64,000 nucleotides of DNA, from NCBI RefSeq assembly GCF_024763615.1, contig NC_077224.1, positions 36,342,712 through 36,406,711 of the forward strand, read 5' to 3'. Below, one piece after another: positions 45,301 to 55,204 of the stretch (positions within the stretch are counted from its first letter, which is position 1; each line of letters begins with the position of its first letter). The notes under the pieces were generated by a model, which saw only the letters and a program-made list of their open reading frames with translations, was not told the DNA's origin and did no database searches. This DNA is from Phlebotomus papatasi. Lineage: Eukaryota; Arthropoda; Insecta; Diptera; Psychodidae. Both the position numbers and the translations under genes were made by a program.

Positions 45301-48300
45301 ATGGTCCATTCTTTTAAAGAGAATAAAATATGACCCAATTTGATCCTTTTATTTTTACTAGTGAAAAAAATCGCGCTTTTGAATAAAATTTTGTTCCAAA
45401 AAACACCTTTGGGAAAAAATTGAGATTTAGGGACAGTCTTAAGCTGAAAGGAATAAATCTTATCAATGGTAAAAATAAAAGGATCAAATTGATCCAAAGG
45501 AGAATGGTCAAAACTATATGGGCGCTGGTCCCGGAATCGCCACAAACGAGAGTAGGCGCATTTTGTAGGTACTGATATAAGATTGAAAAATTGCCGGGAC
45601 CCAGGACGATAAACGCTGGGAGTCCTTGTAAAAATGCCTTTATCCTTTCGATAAATCGCTGTTTTGATAACGAATTACACAAAAACGGCTAAAGTGATCT
45701 TGATGAAATTCGGTATAGGGTCACTGTATGACTTAAAGTTTTTGTCCATGCATATCACCCCCTCCCCCCACCCTCCATTCTGATAGCCCCCATACAAAAT
45801 GGGGGCGCTTTACCTTATAACTCCTTTCTAAGAGGAGATAGAAAGCTGAAATTCGACAAGGGAACAAAGCTTAGGGAAGACTTTTAAACCATGTATAATA
45901 TCTCCCTCCTCTGTCCCCCTTTCTGGTAGCCCTCATATAAAATGAGAGCATTTCACTTTATAACTCCTTTCTGACAAAAGATAGGAAGTTGAAATACAGC
46001 ATGGGAACAAGACTTAAAGAAGACTTTTTAACCATACTGACCAAACTCTTCCTCCATCACCCCTTCTGGTAGCCCCCATACAAAATAAGACTATTTTACC
46101 TTATAACTCCTTTCTAAGAGGAGGCAGAAAGCTGTAATTCGACTAGATGTCTATAAATGCATATAAAATCTAGAAAATTATTGTTAACTATATTAGTTAT
46201 TCATTTTTTTTCATTCTTTTACAAACCAACTACTTCTTCTCAGAAAGGAGGTCAAAATGTTCTCATTTTGTATAGGATTACTAGAAGGGGTGGTGGAGGA
46301 GCGGGTTAACATGCATGGTTGAAAAGTCTTCCATAAGTTTTGTTCCCTTGTTGAATATCAGCTTTCTACATCGTCTTAGAAAGGAGTTATAAGGTAAAGT
46401 GCCCCCATTTTGTATAAGGGCTACAAGAACGGAGGGTGGAGGGAGGGGGTGGTATGCATAAATAAAAAGTTTAAAACATACAGTGACCCTATACCGAATT
46501 TCATCAAGATCACTTTAGCAGTTCTTGTGTAATTCGTAGTAATAACAACGATTTTTCGGAAGGATAAAGGTATTTTTTACAAGGACTCCCAGCGTTTATC
46601 GTCCTGGGTCCCGGCATTTTTCTCAACCTTATATCAATATCTTCAAAATGCGCCTACTCTAATGTTTGTATGAAGATGGACCAGCGCCCATATACTTTTG
46701 ATCATTCTTCATCATTGTAAAAAATAGTTTTTATGCTCTAGAACTGTTCCTCCCTGGTTTAAAACATTGATCCCAGAACAAAAGTTGTTACCTATACTAA
46801 TGTCTATCCAATGACATAGGTCCCGTTCGTGGCGATTCCGGGACCGGATTTGACCATTCTCCTTTGATCCTTTTGCAAAGGATGGATCAAATTAACATGT
46901 TCTATTTATGATAAATGTGCATTCAAAGTTTGAAATTTGATCCATCCTTTGCAAAAGGATCAAAGTTGGATCAATTTTATCGTTTTATTTTTATTAGTGA
47001 AGAAATTTCTTATTTTCCATCTGATTTAGTTGGTAAATGATGAAAGATAGAAACTTACGATAAAATCTTTTTGTATTTCTTCGGACATATATCTCAATAT
47101 CTCAGCTTTTAAATAATTTTATAAAGATTTTCTCGAGTTAACTTACAGCTTATTAGTGCCACTTTTATTATTTTGACTCAAAGCTATCGCTTTCAGTGCT
47201 CATTTTTAAGAAAATTATAGCTGAACTGAAAATTTCGTCTCCTGAAAAGCTGTCAAAAGGGAGTTACGACAAATGCTGATTTAACTGACGACATTTAAAG
47301 TTTAGATCAGATCCTAGTCCATAACGTTAATCGCAGTTCAATTTTCAGTAATTAATTATCTACCAGAGCTTATTGAAAAAATGCGGGAAAAAGACAACTT
47401 TAAGACGTACGTTCCTCAACTTACCATCGCGGCAGCACCTCAATATTAGCACTGAACGTGGAAGGTTAGTTCACATATAAGATATTTACCGGGGTACTAA
47501 AGTGTTAAGGCAAGTGTCAACATCGGATTTTTGGCGGTGGTGTTTATTTTGACTAAATTTTTGTATTTCTCTGGACCGAGACCCATTTTCAGTGATCCAA
47601 GAGACAAACAGAGACCACGGGCATCTCAACCTAGTGTTGGTTTCTATTTCCGTGGTACCTGAAGGTCTTAAAAGCAGGAAAAATCTGGCAGCCCATCTAA
47701 TATTGAGCTACGTGGCATTGGAATTTTTCAACCAGTGACTTTCGTGTTAAAAAAAAAGGTACATTGCTGATAAGTCGCTTATGGCTTGTTGACGAGTGGA
47801 CCAGGAGGATCAAGAGGACATCATTGGAGGTTCAAGATATGTGAGTGATCGATTTGGGGCGCTGTATTTTGGAGGAGACTCGGCCTTTGACATTAGATCA
47901 TCACAGAAACTCTTAGTTTGCATCTAGAGCCATCTTGGAGTGAATCTTTGAGTGAACATCTTTAAGAGACCACATAAGAGGTTGGGGCCTGCGACAAGTA
48001 AACCTCTTAAGTTAAGAGTACTAATTAAGAAGTTCAATTTTTCGAAAGGGGTTAATATATATGTCGATGAGGAAAGTAGCGAGTCTAGAAGAACTCAGAG
48101 AATATTCGGTAAAGAGAGTTGTAGAAAAAAGGAAAGCGAGGGATTCTATAAGAGGGGGGATTACGCCGACTGAGTACAAACTAAACGAAACAGAAGAGAG
48201 TTCAAAGATGCCTAAGAAAGCTTTCTCGCCTGCTAAATCAAAGGAGTTCCCTATGGATACGGTACTAGAGGCTTTAGAAAAACTTACAAATGAACTGAAA

Positions 48301-51300
48301 CAAATTAGAATGGATTACTTATCAATGATAGAAGAATTTAAAGATGTGAAAGAAGAAATTAAAAAAGCTCACGACGAGAGGGAAAGGGATGTAAATTGGT
48401 GGAAAGAAGAATCAAGGTTATTAAAAGCTAGAGTGGAAGAACTTGAAAGACGCGAAAGAAAGAAAAATTTCATATTGACTAACGTAAAATTGGTAGGTGA
48501 TGGGTCAGTAAGGGTAAAGATTAGAAAATTTCTGGAGGAATATCTTGGTGTGAAAACTGAAATAGAAGATGCGTTCAGTGTAGGTAGAGAGAAAACAAGG
48601 TGGATAGTTAAACTAAGGAGTTTGGAAGATAAGAGAGAAGTGATGAGGAAGAAAAGTGAATTACGAGGAAAGAGGTTAAATGGCTATAGCATATATATAG
48701 ACGACGATCTCACGGACGCGGAAATGAAAGTGCAAAAACTGTTAAGAGACAGAGGAAGAAAAGAACGGGAAGATGGAAAAGTTGCAAAAATTGGGTACCA
48801 AAAAATTTTTATCAATGGCGAAAGATGGGATTGGAGCGAAAAAGAGAATGGAATAGTGAAGAGTTCTTTTTTAAGAAGATTTACTTCGCAGGAGGAAATG
48901 GACGCACAATAATGGTTAGCCAAAAATTTCGGAAAAAAAGGAAAATTAAAGTATCACGTAAAGATCGTTTCAGGGCTAGGAGTTAAAGACGGAATTTTTT
49001 TTGAAATTAAGTGCAACTGGTAGAGTCAATATTTTTCTGCAATTAAAGTCAGTAATAAGGTAGCAAGAGCTTATAAGAGAAGTTTTTTGAGTGAAGTAAG
49101 GAAGGATTTAATAGAAAGCGCAAAATGTTACAATGAATATGATGTACAAAGAGATACTGATATTTACAGAAACTTGGCGACTGGCAGGGTTGTACAATAA
49201 GTCAAAAACTTGGAAAATTATTTTTAAGGTGTATGGCCAATTTTAAAATCTTTGAAGGTGACATGAATGTAAGAATCTAGTATTTAAAAAGCACTACTAT
49301 ACATGAATGAGAACCAACTGGTCAGGCATTGCTATAAGGAAATAAGAAAGGGAAGGTTAATGGTAACTTCAAGTTAATGAGGTACAGAATTCATACAAAA
49401 ATACCGATGTTGACAATGTAAGAACTAATGTATTTTCTAAAAGGTCCATAAAGGACGCTAATAAAGAATTATATATATAAGATATTTACCAATAACAAAA
49501 ACATATCCTGGAACCATTGCTTAAACTCCTTAATCCTCAATTCTTTCTGAAAAGTGCTACGTTTTTTTAATACAAAGAAAGTATATAATTTTTCATTTTT
49601 TCTAATTTCATTATTTTTTTCTCTTTTTTTCCTATCAATTAAATTTTTCCACTTAGGGTAAAATGGTACAAGTTGGACAGTCAGTGGTAAAAGTTGGACA
49701 ATGGTACAATTTGGACAGGGCTTTTTATCTTGATAAATTTATTACTTCATTTTTATTTACATATTTATAATGCTTTAGTTTTATAATTTGGTTCCTTGTG
49801 CTTAAAAACAAATTTTGTACATTTTGTACAATTGTACAAGAAAAAAGCCATGTCCAACTTGCACCGGCGAATTGTCCAACTTGTAACACTAATTCCAAAT
49901 TATATCACTTTACCCTATTTGTTTTTCGCTGCAACCAGGCCACCTTTTGGGACCATTATGATATTCAATTAGAGCTCCTAAGTAATAAAGGTACAACCGT
50001 ACAACATTGAAACTATATTTCCTAAAATTTTGATTTCAAAATTTTAAAAATTCAGCCGTTGGGACCTGTTTTTTGGTGTAGGTTTTTGAAAAAATATACT
50101 TTTCGGTGGAAAATATTTCTCAGAGTATATTCATCTGACGTCGAAAAGCAAATTTTTCCTGTTAGCTGATGAGGTAAACTCATATACTTGAACGGTACAT
50201 TTGTTTTTTATTGAAATTTGGATTTTTGGCAAAATTTTCTACAAAAAAGACAATTTTCGGAGAATTTTACACCACATTTTCTCATGTAAAGTAAGTTGTG
50301 TAAAAATAAAAATTTCTACGTTCCAGTACGAATTTAATTCATCATCTAATACAAAATATTTTGTTTTTTGACGTCAAATGAATATACTCTGAGAAATCTT
50401 GTCCACCGCAAAGTATGTTTTTATTAGAAAAAGAATCTCGAAAATAAAATCCCAACGGCTGATTTTTTTGAGATTTTTAAATCTAAATTTCAGAAAATAT
50501 AGTTTAAATGTGGCAACTTTTATATGCGCTCAAGAACTTAAATAAAAATAAAATTTAATATGTTAAGTAAAAATTAGAGGAAATATGGTGTTTTCTAGTC
50601 TTTTGACTCACGTAACCCCTTAAGATAAGCTAAATCTTTTAACCCTTTAAGGACGATTGGGTCACCGGTGACCCAAAAAATGGAATTTTTCCTACGGTCT
50701 TCTCAAGCTATGTTTTAGTCTAAAAAGTCAGAATAAGTGATTTTTCAGACCCTCGTTTTTTTACCTTCTCGCCCTTAAAGGGTTAACTTTATTGCATTAA
50801 ATACACTCATTGGGTCACAAGTCACAACATAATTCTTCAGTCAATGATAGAAAAAGTCTCAACTGAGAGCTCTTAAATTTAGGAAATTTACTTCAGATCA
50901 GTCTTAGATTATTCAATGTTCCCAAACTTAACTTTATAAATTTATTTTATAAAATTCGAGTGATAAGCTCGTATAGGACTAACTTCGATAAAACGGTACA
51001 ATTTATTGTGATCTACTACGGTCAATTCACCAAAATTTTATTTATATTCCAAATCACAATCAGACTGAGTTGGCAAACGAGAAAACAAATGAGATTACTA
51101 AAAAAAAAGGTGAACTTAAAATCTGCTCTATGTCATCCCCGCTGTCCCCTAAGTAATATTACGGTGGTAAATGGGTTGACTCGGATACAGGTTAGTATGT
51201 CTTGAGCCTTTTTCTTATAGAAAAAAATTATAATAAAACATAATTATCACAAATAGAGGCTCGAAGTAAGTTCTTGAGATTCTCTGGACGTTGGTAAAGT

Positions 51301-52580
51301 TGTGCTTTAGCTGAGATTCTTTACAATCTCAGCTTTTGTGGTCACAGGTGAAATTCGACCTCGCCAGATCGGGCCCAAATTTTAGATTTACACGTTTTGA
51401 CAACTCATAGATCACAAATATCATGTGTGCTAAATGCTCAGCTTATATAGTAGCTGAGATTCTTTATAGGTGACCTTACCCAAAATTTCTTTACCCCCAA
51501 AATTCAATTCACAATCGAATTTTCACACATTCCGAGTTGCAAACACCCCGAGTTGCAAACACCCCGAGTTGCACACATTCCGAGGTCACCTACAAAGAAT
51601 CTCAGCTACCATAAGCTTATCTGGGCTTATCACTGGTTTTAAATCGCAATATAAGTAATGTATTCATATTTATACATTTCATTAAGCCGTCTTAGACGAG
51701 ATATTTCATAAATTAATCTTAAAGGTATAAACGTATTATCTGAAAATATTCATCAAGATAGATATCTTTCATTTTAATTTATGTTGATAAACTGAAATGT
51801 TTAAATCTGCCCAATTAAAATTTCGAATTTTAGTGCTACAAAGATAATTGTCAGATTCCCATGTGAATGCCTGAAACTTTCTATCAATAAGTATTATAGA
51901 ACAGTTGTAGAATTTGTCTTCTAAATATAATTTATTCCAAAATGAATCAGTCTCATCGTTTTTGAGAGTGATGAAAGGAAAGAAATCAAATGTCTCTCAT
52001 TGTATGATCTGCATCTATATCATATGCTCGTAAAGTTTTTTTTCCCTCTTTTTTTTATCACTTTTTATCACACTTTTTTTTCTATTTGTACCGTTTACCT
52101 CATCTGTTTTACAGTGACTATGACTATACATACATACATGACGAAAAGCTCCCCTAAAATTTCATTTTATCTTGCATCAATGCTTTCTTCTTTTCCTTTT
52201 TCTCATCATAAATAATGACTCACAATAATAAATATAAAATGTGCAAATGTACGCGGAAATGAAGGTTAAAATATGAGGTGATCAAATTGCTGATGTCTTG
52301 AGGACAATTTCCCACGAATTTGAGACGAATTCCTCGGTTAAAATGATACCCACCTGAGTTCAGGAAAGGTGAGATTTTGAAAGTGTGTCTCAGTGGTTTT
52401 CTCCAGTAGGACAATATTGAGATATCCAATCACTACGGAGCAATTTCGCAACTTTTCAAATTGGGATACATGATTGCGAATATCGATGTTGAAACATTCT
52501 TTGGCAGCAACTGCTCCTAAGGCACTTCCACAGAATATCACAAAAATTAGAAAAAATTTGTGATCACCAGTCGAATGCAT
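37582..52580 (-). CDS. Sdr: Kinase-less insulin-receptor-like decoy, membrane anchored
   Basis: Exons on the minus strand: 52580-52354, 41380-40992, 40709-40591, 40526-40418, 40352-39813, 39327-37582. They give about 1042 residues: signal peptide (1-26, ending GAVAA), L1 domain (28-150, with FPNLTVIRG), furin-like Cys-rich region (about 160-285), L2 (about 300-425, with GCTTINGSLQIKL and IDGYLKIYRS), FnIII region with insert (462-920), one TM helix (about 926-947, MIIVIVVVVLFIVSCGFFVW) and a 94-residue acidic tail. There is no tyrosine kinase. Insect decoys of this type (Drosophila Sdr) bind insulin-like peptides without signalling. Drosophila Sdr is secreted, whereas this one has a TM. Exon 3 fits best if one base of a TTTT run (40680-40683) is extra; an acceptor 25 bases downstream also restores frame. 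The symbol is by family and orthology is not proven. Confidence 0.85.
39813..41380 (-). other. Sdr: Decoy receptor exons 2-5: L1 end, Cys-rich, L2
   Basis: Exon 2 (41380-40992) continues L1 with EITGMLVVFRVFGLKTF and opens the Cys-rich region with CWNTENCQR. Exons 3 and 4 carry CLGGCRNGTCYTCRG and KCLSECPIGFT. Exon 5 (40352-39813, 180 codons) starts CELCKGNCPKTCYG and holds L2. Spacing of Cys pairs is that of insulin receptors. Introns are 66-500 bp, apart from the 11 kb intron before exon 2. Confidence 0.85.
41455..41565 (+). pseudogene. Possible non-LTR retrotransposon C-terminal scrap
   Basis: The frame reads RPKVRWLKGLKHIQDLARDRPK. This resembles the RPxxRWLDxVxxDL...AxDRxxW pattern found at the C-terminus of several insect reverse-transcriptase ORFs. 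It is about 35 codons and then degenerates. Too short to be sure. Confidence 0.3.
41600..43150. repeat. Mosaic of repeats in decoy intron 1
   Basis: Two copies of a block starting TAGGGGAGACCGGGGCAGAA-TTAGCCACG lie near 42152 and 42491, each followed by related AATATTGARGAAACCACT and TTTATAAGC words. The stretches between carry CCATAACTCCGGTTCTAAT-type words typical of degraded elements. No coding content recognised. The starts of these blocks resemble the 56437-57286 element. Confidence 0.45.
43158..43377. mobile_element. MITE with TAGGGGAAAGTGCTCTCC ends
   Basis: The left end is TAGGGGAAAGTGCTCTCCCT and the complement of the right end is TAGGGGAAAGTACTCTCCCT. Both continue through CGAACGTTCATGCCTTCGAAT-like sequence, so the inverted arms are at least 45 bp. 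It is 220 bp and non-coding. Confidence 0.7.
43555..43751. mobile_element. Partial MITE, CAAGCTTCGGA family
   Basis: It matches the body of the elements at 53792-54005 and 54230-54451 (CAAGCTTCGGATAATTCAAT, ACTAGCTATAAAAATATAAT, GTTCGAAGCTTGAATCATCC). The right end TAGCGCACTTTTCCCTA is kept but the left terminus is missing. Confidence 0.55.
45099..46999. mobile_element. 1.9 kb fold-back element
   Basis: The outer ends CACTGGTAAAAATGAAAGGATC (left) and GATC-TTTTATTTTTATTAGTG (right) are inverted. Inside, the left arm about 45500-45900 is the reverse complement of about 46290-46860: both carry GGACCCAGGACGATAAACGC, TTCGGTATAGGGTCACTGTA and CCATACAAAATGGGGGC words. Between the arms, a 150-170 bp unit around CCTTATAACTCCTTTCTAAG is repeated at least three times (45800-46140). 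No protein is encoded. A long hairpin of several hundred base pairs is possible. It lies in decoy intron 1. Confidence 0.65.
47491..49474 (+). mobile_element. ORF1-only non-LTR retroelement with 16 bp target duplication
   Basis: The 16-mer ATATAAGATATTTACC stands exactly at 47475-47490 and again at 49475-49490. Between them is a 1984 bp unit: a 570 bp leader, one open frame (48061-48912) and a 560 bp 3' region ending in AAAGAATTATATAT, a short AT repeat. Target duplication plus a simple 3' tail is the signature of LINE-type insertion. There is no endonuclease or reverse transcriptase, so movement would need enzymes from another element. The perfect duplication and intact frame suggest a recent insertion, in intron 1 of the decoy receptor. 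Confidence 0.75.
48061..48912 (+). CDS. LINE ORF1-like protein, coiled coil plus RRM-like
   Basis: 283 residues, very rich in Lys, Glu and Arg. Residues about 65-135 form a heptad-like coiled coil (VLEALEKLTNELKQIRMDYL and EESRLLKARVEELERRERKK). About 136-215 resemble the RRM-like part of ORF1 proteins (KNFILTNVKLVGDG, EDAFSVGREKTRWIVKL). A basic region follows (LTDAEMKVQKLLRDRGRKER, IGYQKIFINGERWDW) that is common in insect non-LTR ORF1 proteins, where it binds RNA. The ATG at 48061 follows a stop-rich leader. The frame is intact. The family name is by pattern only and the exact LINE clade is not clear. Confidence 0.7.
   Translation: MSMRKVASLEELREYSVKRVVEKRKARDSIRGGITPTEYKLNETEESSKMPKKAFSPAKSKEFPMDTVLEALEKLTNELKQIRMDYLSMIEEFKDVKEEIKKAHDERERDVNWWKEESRLLKARVEELERRERKKNFILTNVKLVGDGSVRVKIRKFLEEYLGVKTEIEDAFSVGREKTRWIVKLRSLEDKREVMRKKSELRGKRLNGYSIYIDDDLTDAEMKVQKLLRDRGRKEREDGKVAKIGYQKIFINGERWDWSEKENGIVKSSFLRRFTSQEEMDAQ
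49654..49917. mobile_element. MITE with TAGGGTAAA ends
   Basis: TAGGGTAAAATGGTACAAGT at the left faces a right end whose complement is TAGGGTAAAGTGATATAATT. The words AAGTTGGACA and TGTCCAACTTG mirror each other further in. It is 264 bp and non-coding. Confidence 0.6.
50060..50470. repeat. Inverted repeat around CTCAGAGTATATTCA
   Basis: AGCCGTTGGGACCTG, ATACTTTTCGGTGGA and TTTCTCAGAGTATATTCATC at 50054-50137 are mirrored by TGAATATACTCTGAGAAATC, CCACCGCAAAGTATG and CCCAACGGCTGA at 50377-50462. The whole forms a 410 bp palindromic unit with no coding content. Confidence 0.55.
50639..50786 (+). mobile_element. TTAA-flanked MITE, copy B
   Basis: 148 bp from TTAACCCTTTAAGGACGATT to CGCCCTTAAAGGGTTAA. 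It carries the perfect palindrome TTGGGTCACCGGTGACCCAA at 50657-50676. Same element as 9708-9855 in inverted orientation. Confidence 0.75.
51441..51616. mobile_element. MITE with AGCTGAGATTCTTT ends
   Basis: GCTTATATAGTAGCTGAGAT and TATAGGTGACCTT at the left are mirrored by GAGGTCACCTA and AATCTCAGCTACCATAAGC at the right. The middle has three tandem copies of a 16-17 bp unit around CCGAGTTGCAAACACC (51533-51583). A third AGCTGAGATTCTTTACAATC sits just left, at about 51310. It is non-coding. Confidence 0.6.
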
Positions 52581-53194
52581 ACTGGATGGTAAATCACAAA
52601 TTTATCACAATTAATAAAAAAATGTCTACAATTAAAAGACGATTAAAGCACGAATAACACGTAGAACTTTTTTAGATTGAGGGTTCGGTCTTCACAAATG
52701 GACTTTGCATCTGCCACTGACGAGGAATAACTCTGGACAACGATTCTCTGGCGACACTTTTCTCTACACCATTCCAATACAGTGACAGAAAAAAAATTGA
52801 ACAAGTCCCATGTATGTCGATCAAATAATTTTAAAAGTATCTCACAATCCTCCACAATTAAAGAAGTCAATCACAGAGAAAAATGAGGCGAATCCAGGAA
52901 AAATTGTAATTAGATAACATCACACGACTGGCACAAAACACTCAAATTTATTTCTTGGTGCTTTTTCTTAAAACCGAAGAGCTCAACTATCAAACGATGT
53001 GATCCATGTGAGGAAAAATCTTCAACTGAACGACAAATTAGAGGTCAATTAATTATTAAAACACTGCACTCAAGAGTTTGCCCCTTGTTCTAATCACATT
53101 ATAACAGTTTATTCAACACACCGCTTCAGTCTTTGTTGTATTATTACATATATTTAAATTGATTTTGATGGAGAATTGATAGTTGAAGGATCAA

Positions 53195-53203
53195 CCTTTT
53201 ATA
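53195..53203 (-). promoter_or_regulatory. Sdr: Candidate TATA box of the decoy receptor
   Basis: TATAAAAGG on the minus strand, about 615 bases upstream of the decoy start codon (52580). A start site near 53170 would give a 5' UTR of about 590 nt, possibly with its own intron. No perfect initiator was found. Confidence 0.4.
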
Positions 53204-53594
53204 CTTCGTCACACATTTGATTTGTCTGTGATCAAGTCTGTCGTATCAGTGGATCAATCAACTACTCGCGAAAGATCACTTATTGATGGTTAAAGGTGAC
53301 TCACAGAATGATCTTTCCGGCATAATTTACGATGGATGAAAACCACGTGTTGCGGGCTCTACAATTGGTGCTTGATTGCTCGAAAACTGTTTTATTGACA
53401 TCTGGAGTATGGGCGGACTCAGATCAATTCAAAGTATTTTTTTTTTAATTTCATCCCTCATGATCTTCTCTTTGCATTTTAAATAACCTACTTATCTAAA
53501 AAAAAAAATCTCAATAATCTCCGTAGAATAATGTAGAGCAAAATATGTCAAAATTAGGGGGTGAATAAGTATGGCCAGCGAGTGATCCATGCGT

Positions 53595-53623
53595 GACAGA
53601 TCGGCAGATCGCGCCGATCTGTC
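53595..53623. repeat. GACAGATCGGC hairpin
   Basis: GACAGATCGGC (53595-53605) and GCCGATCTGTC (53613-53623) are perfect 11 bp inverted arms around a 7-base loop, about 390 bases upstream of the candidate decoy TATA box. It could be a cruciform or a binding site; function unknown. Confidence 0.5.
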
Positions 53624-53791
53624 TCCAAAATCGCAATGATCTGCACCCAGAGTGAACCGTGAGTGGCAGACCTGTTCACACTCTGGGCAAAATTATAATT
53701 TGTTTTCATTAGTTCTCAGGAAACCTAATTAGATTTCTATTCAGCACACTCTTACAGGAAATTTATCGTTTTACAACTTTGCCGAATACTA

Positions 53792-54005
53792 TAGGGGAAA
53801 GCGAGCTACCTTCGGACGATTTATGCTTCGCACAAATCATTTTTTTCTCAATATGTTACAAATTAATTTGGCCCATTATAATATTATATTTTAATAGCTA
53901 GTCCAATGCCTCAAATTTTCAGAAAAGTGAAATCCATAAAGAACATAGAGAAAAAATTGAATTGTTCGAAGCTTGAGTCGTCTGAAGGTAGAGCGCTTGC
54001 TCCTA
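53792..54005 (-). mobile_element. TAGGGGAAAGCG MITE, copy 1 of an inverted pair
   Basis: Ends TAGGGGAAAGCGAGCTACCT and, complemented on the right, TAGGAGCAAGCGCTCTACCT. The interior has ACTAGCTATTAAAATATAAT. It is the reverse complement of 54230-54451 over its whole length. Confidence 0.7.
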
Positions 54006-54229
54006 GCATTTTTTTCTATCTAGAAGCAATAGGGTAAAAGAAACACTTTTCTGTTTCTCGGAAAGATAGATTGACGAAAACACCGATATTACTTAATTTA
54101 TTAGATATTTCAATATTTATAGAAAATTTTCTACAAGTATTCCCTGCACAATAGGTGGTCCTTCGACCCTATGTTTTTCGATTTTTTTTTAAAGTTTATA
54201 GCGAAAGTTTTCAAACATACTGGAACAAA

Positions 54230-54451
54230 TAGGGGAAAGCGCTCTACCTTCAGACGACTCAAGCTTCGGACAATTCAATTTTTTCTCTATGTTCCTTATT
54301 GGTTTCACCCATAGCTCTTTTCTGAAAATTTGAGGCATTGGACTAGCTATTAAAATATAATATTATAATGGGCCAAATTCATTTATAACACATTGAAAAA
54401 AAATTATATGTGCGAAGCATAAATCGTCCGAAGGTAGCGCGCTTTCCGCTA
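54230..54451 (+). mobile_element. TAGGGGAAAGCG MITE, copy 2 of an inverted pair
   Basis: Ends TAGGGGAAAGCGCTCTACCT and, complemented, TAGCGGAAAGCGCGCTACCT. It is 222 bp, about 225 bp from copy 1 and in the opposite orientation. A third, truncated copy is at 43555-43751. Confidence 0.7.
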
Positions 54452-55204
54452 TTGGTAGACATGGTTTATTTGTGTCATTTGTCATTTAATTCGCCTTATT
54501 ACAGGCTTTCGTAAAGGAATTATTGTATTGTATCTAGTATTTCATCATCATCAACAAATGCTCAAGAATAACTCATCGTGCCTTGGAGCGATAGCCATCT
54601 TAGCGTTACTTTCTCTGGGGTAAACGATAGAAAATCCCTTTGCAGATTGTGTGTTTCGAATGTTTTCGGTTTTACACTTTTGTAATTTTTATTTATTGTT
54701 GTGATTTTATGACAAGATTAAATGCCTAACTTTAATAGCTCTTTGGTTCTAATTCATCAATAAGAGAACTTAAAAATAAATATTAATTCGCGAACTTCTC
54801 GTAAAGCTATGAAATTGGCAAAACACATCGTGTTCAAGAAAGACACATTATTCTGATTATATTGACTAATAAATAAAATTATTAAAAAATAAGTTGGTCA
54901 TAAGTGATAAATGTGTCATTTCTTTAAAGGTGGATCAAAATTTCAATATTTTTAATACTACTATTTTTGTCCCTTACTTGATTTCTTTCAAAGACTCTTT
55001 CACTTTAGGGAAATAGTTATATGTACATAGTTTTTCCTAAGCGTAGGCAATTTGCTTCTATATGAACATAAATATCTCTAGGATTAGAGACCATAAGAAA
55101 GTTCATAAAGATTGATGATACAAATTGAAGCTTCACTCTCTTCAATCTTGAAATATATCGAATTATTATATTTTCGATTTGTTACATTTTGCCCCATATC
55201 CCTG

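Noticed and set aside
45198..45682. Open frames of 115 and 122 codons on the minus strand
   Set aside because: They run through the left arm of the fold-back element; no motif and no conservation of frame in the other arm.
47952..48173. 73-codon frame overlapping the start of the ORF1-like protein
   Set aside because: It is a different frame from ORF1, has no recognised motif and lies in the element's leader.
51533..51583. Short spaced direct repeats that could suggest a CRISPR-like array
   Set aside because: Only three copies of a 16-17 bp unit without unique spacers, inside a MITE of an animal genome.
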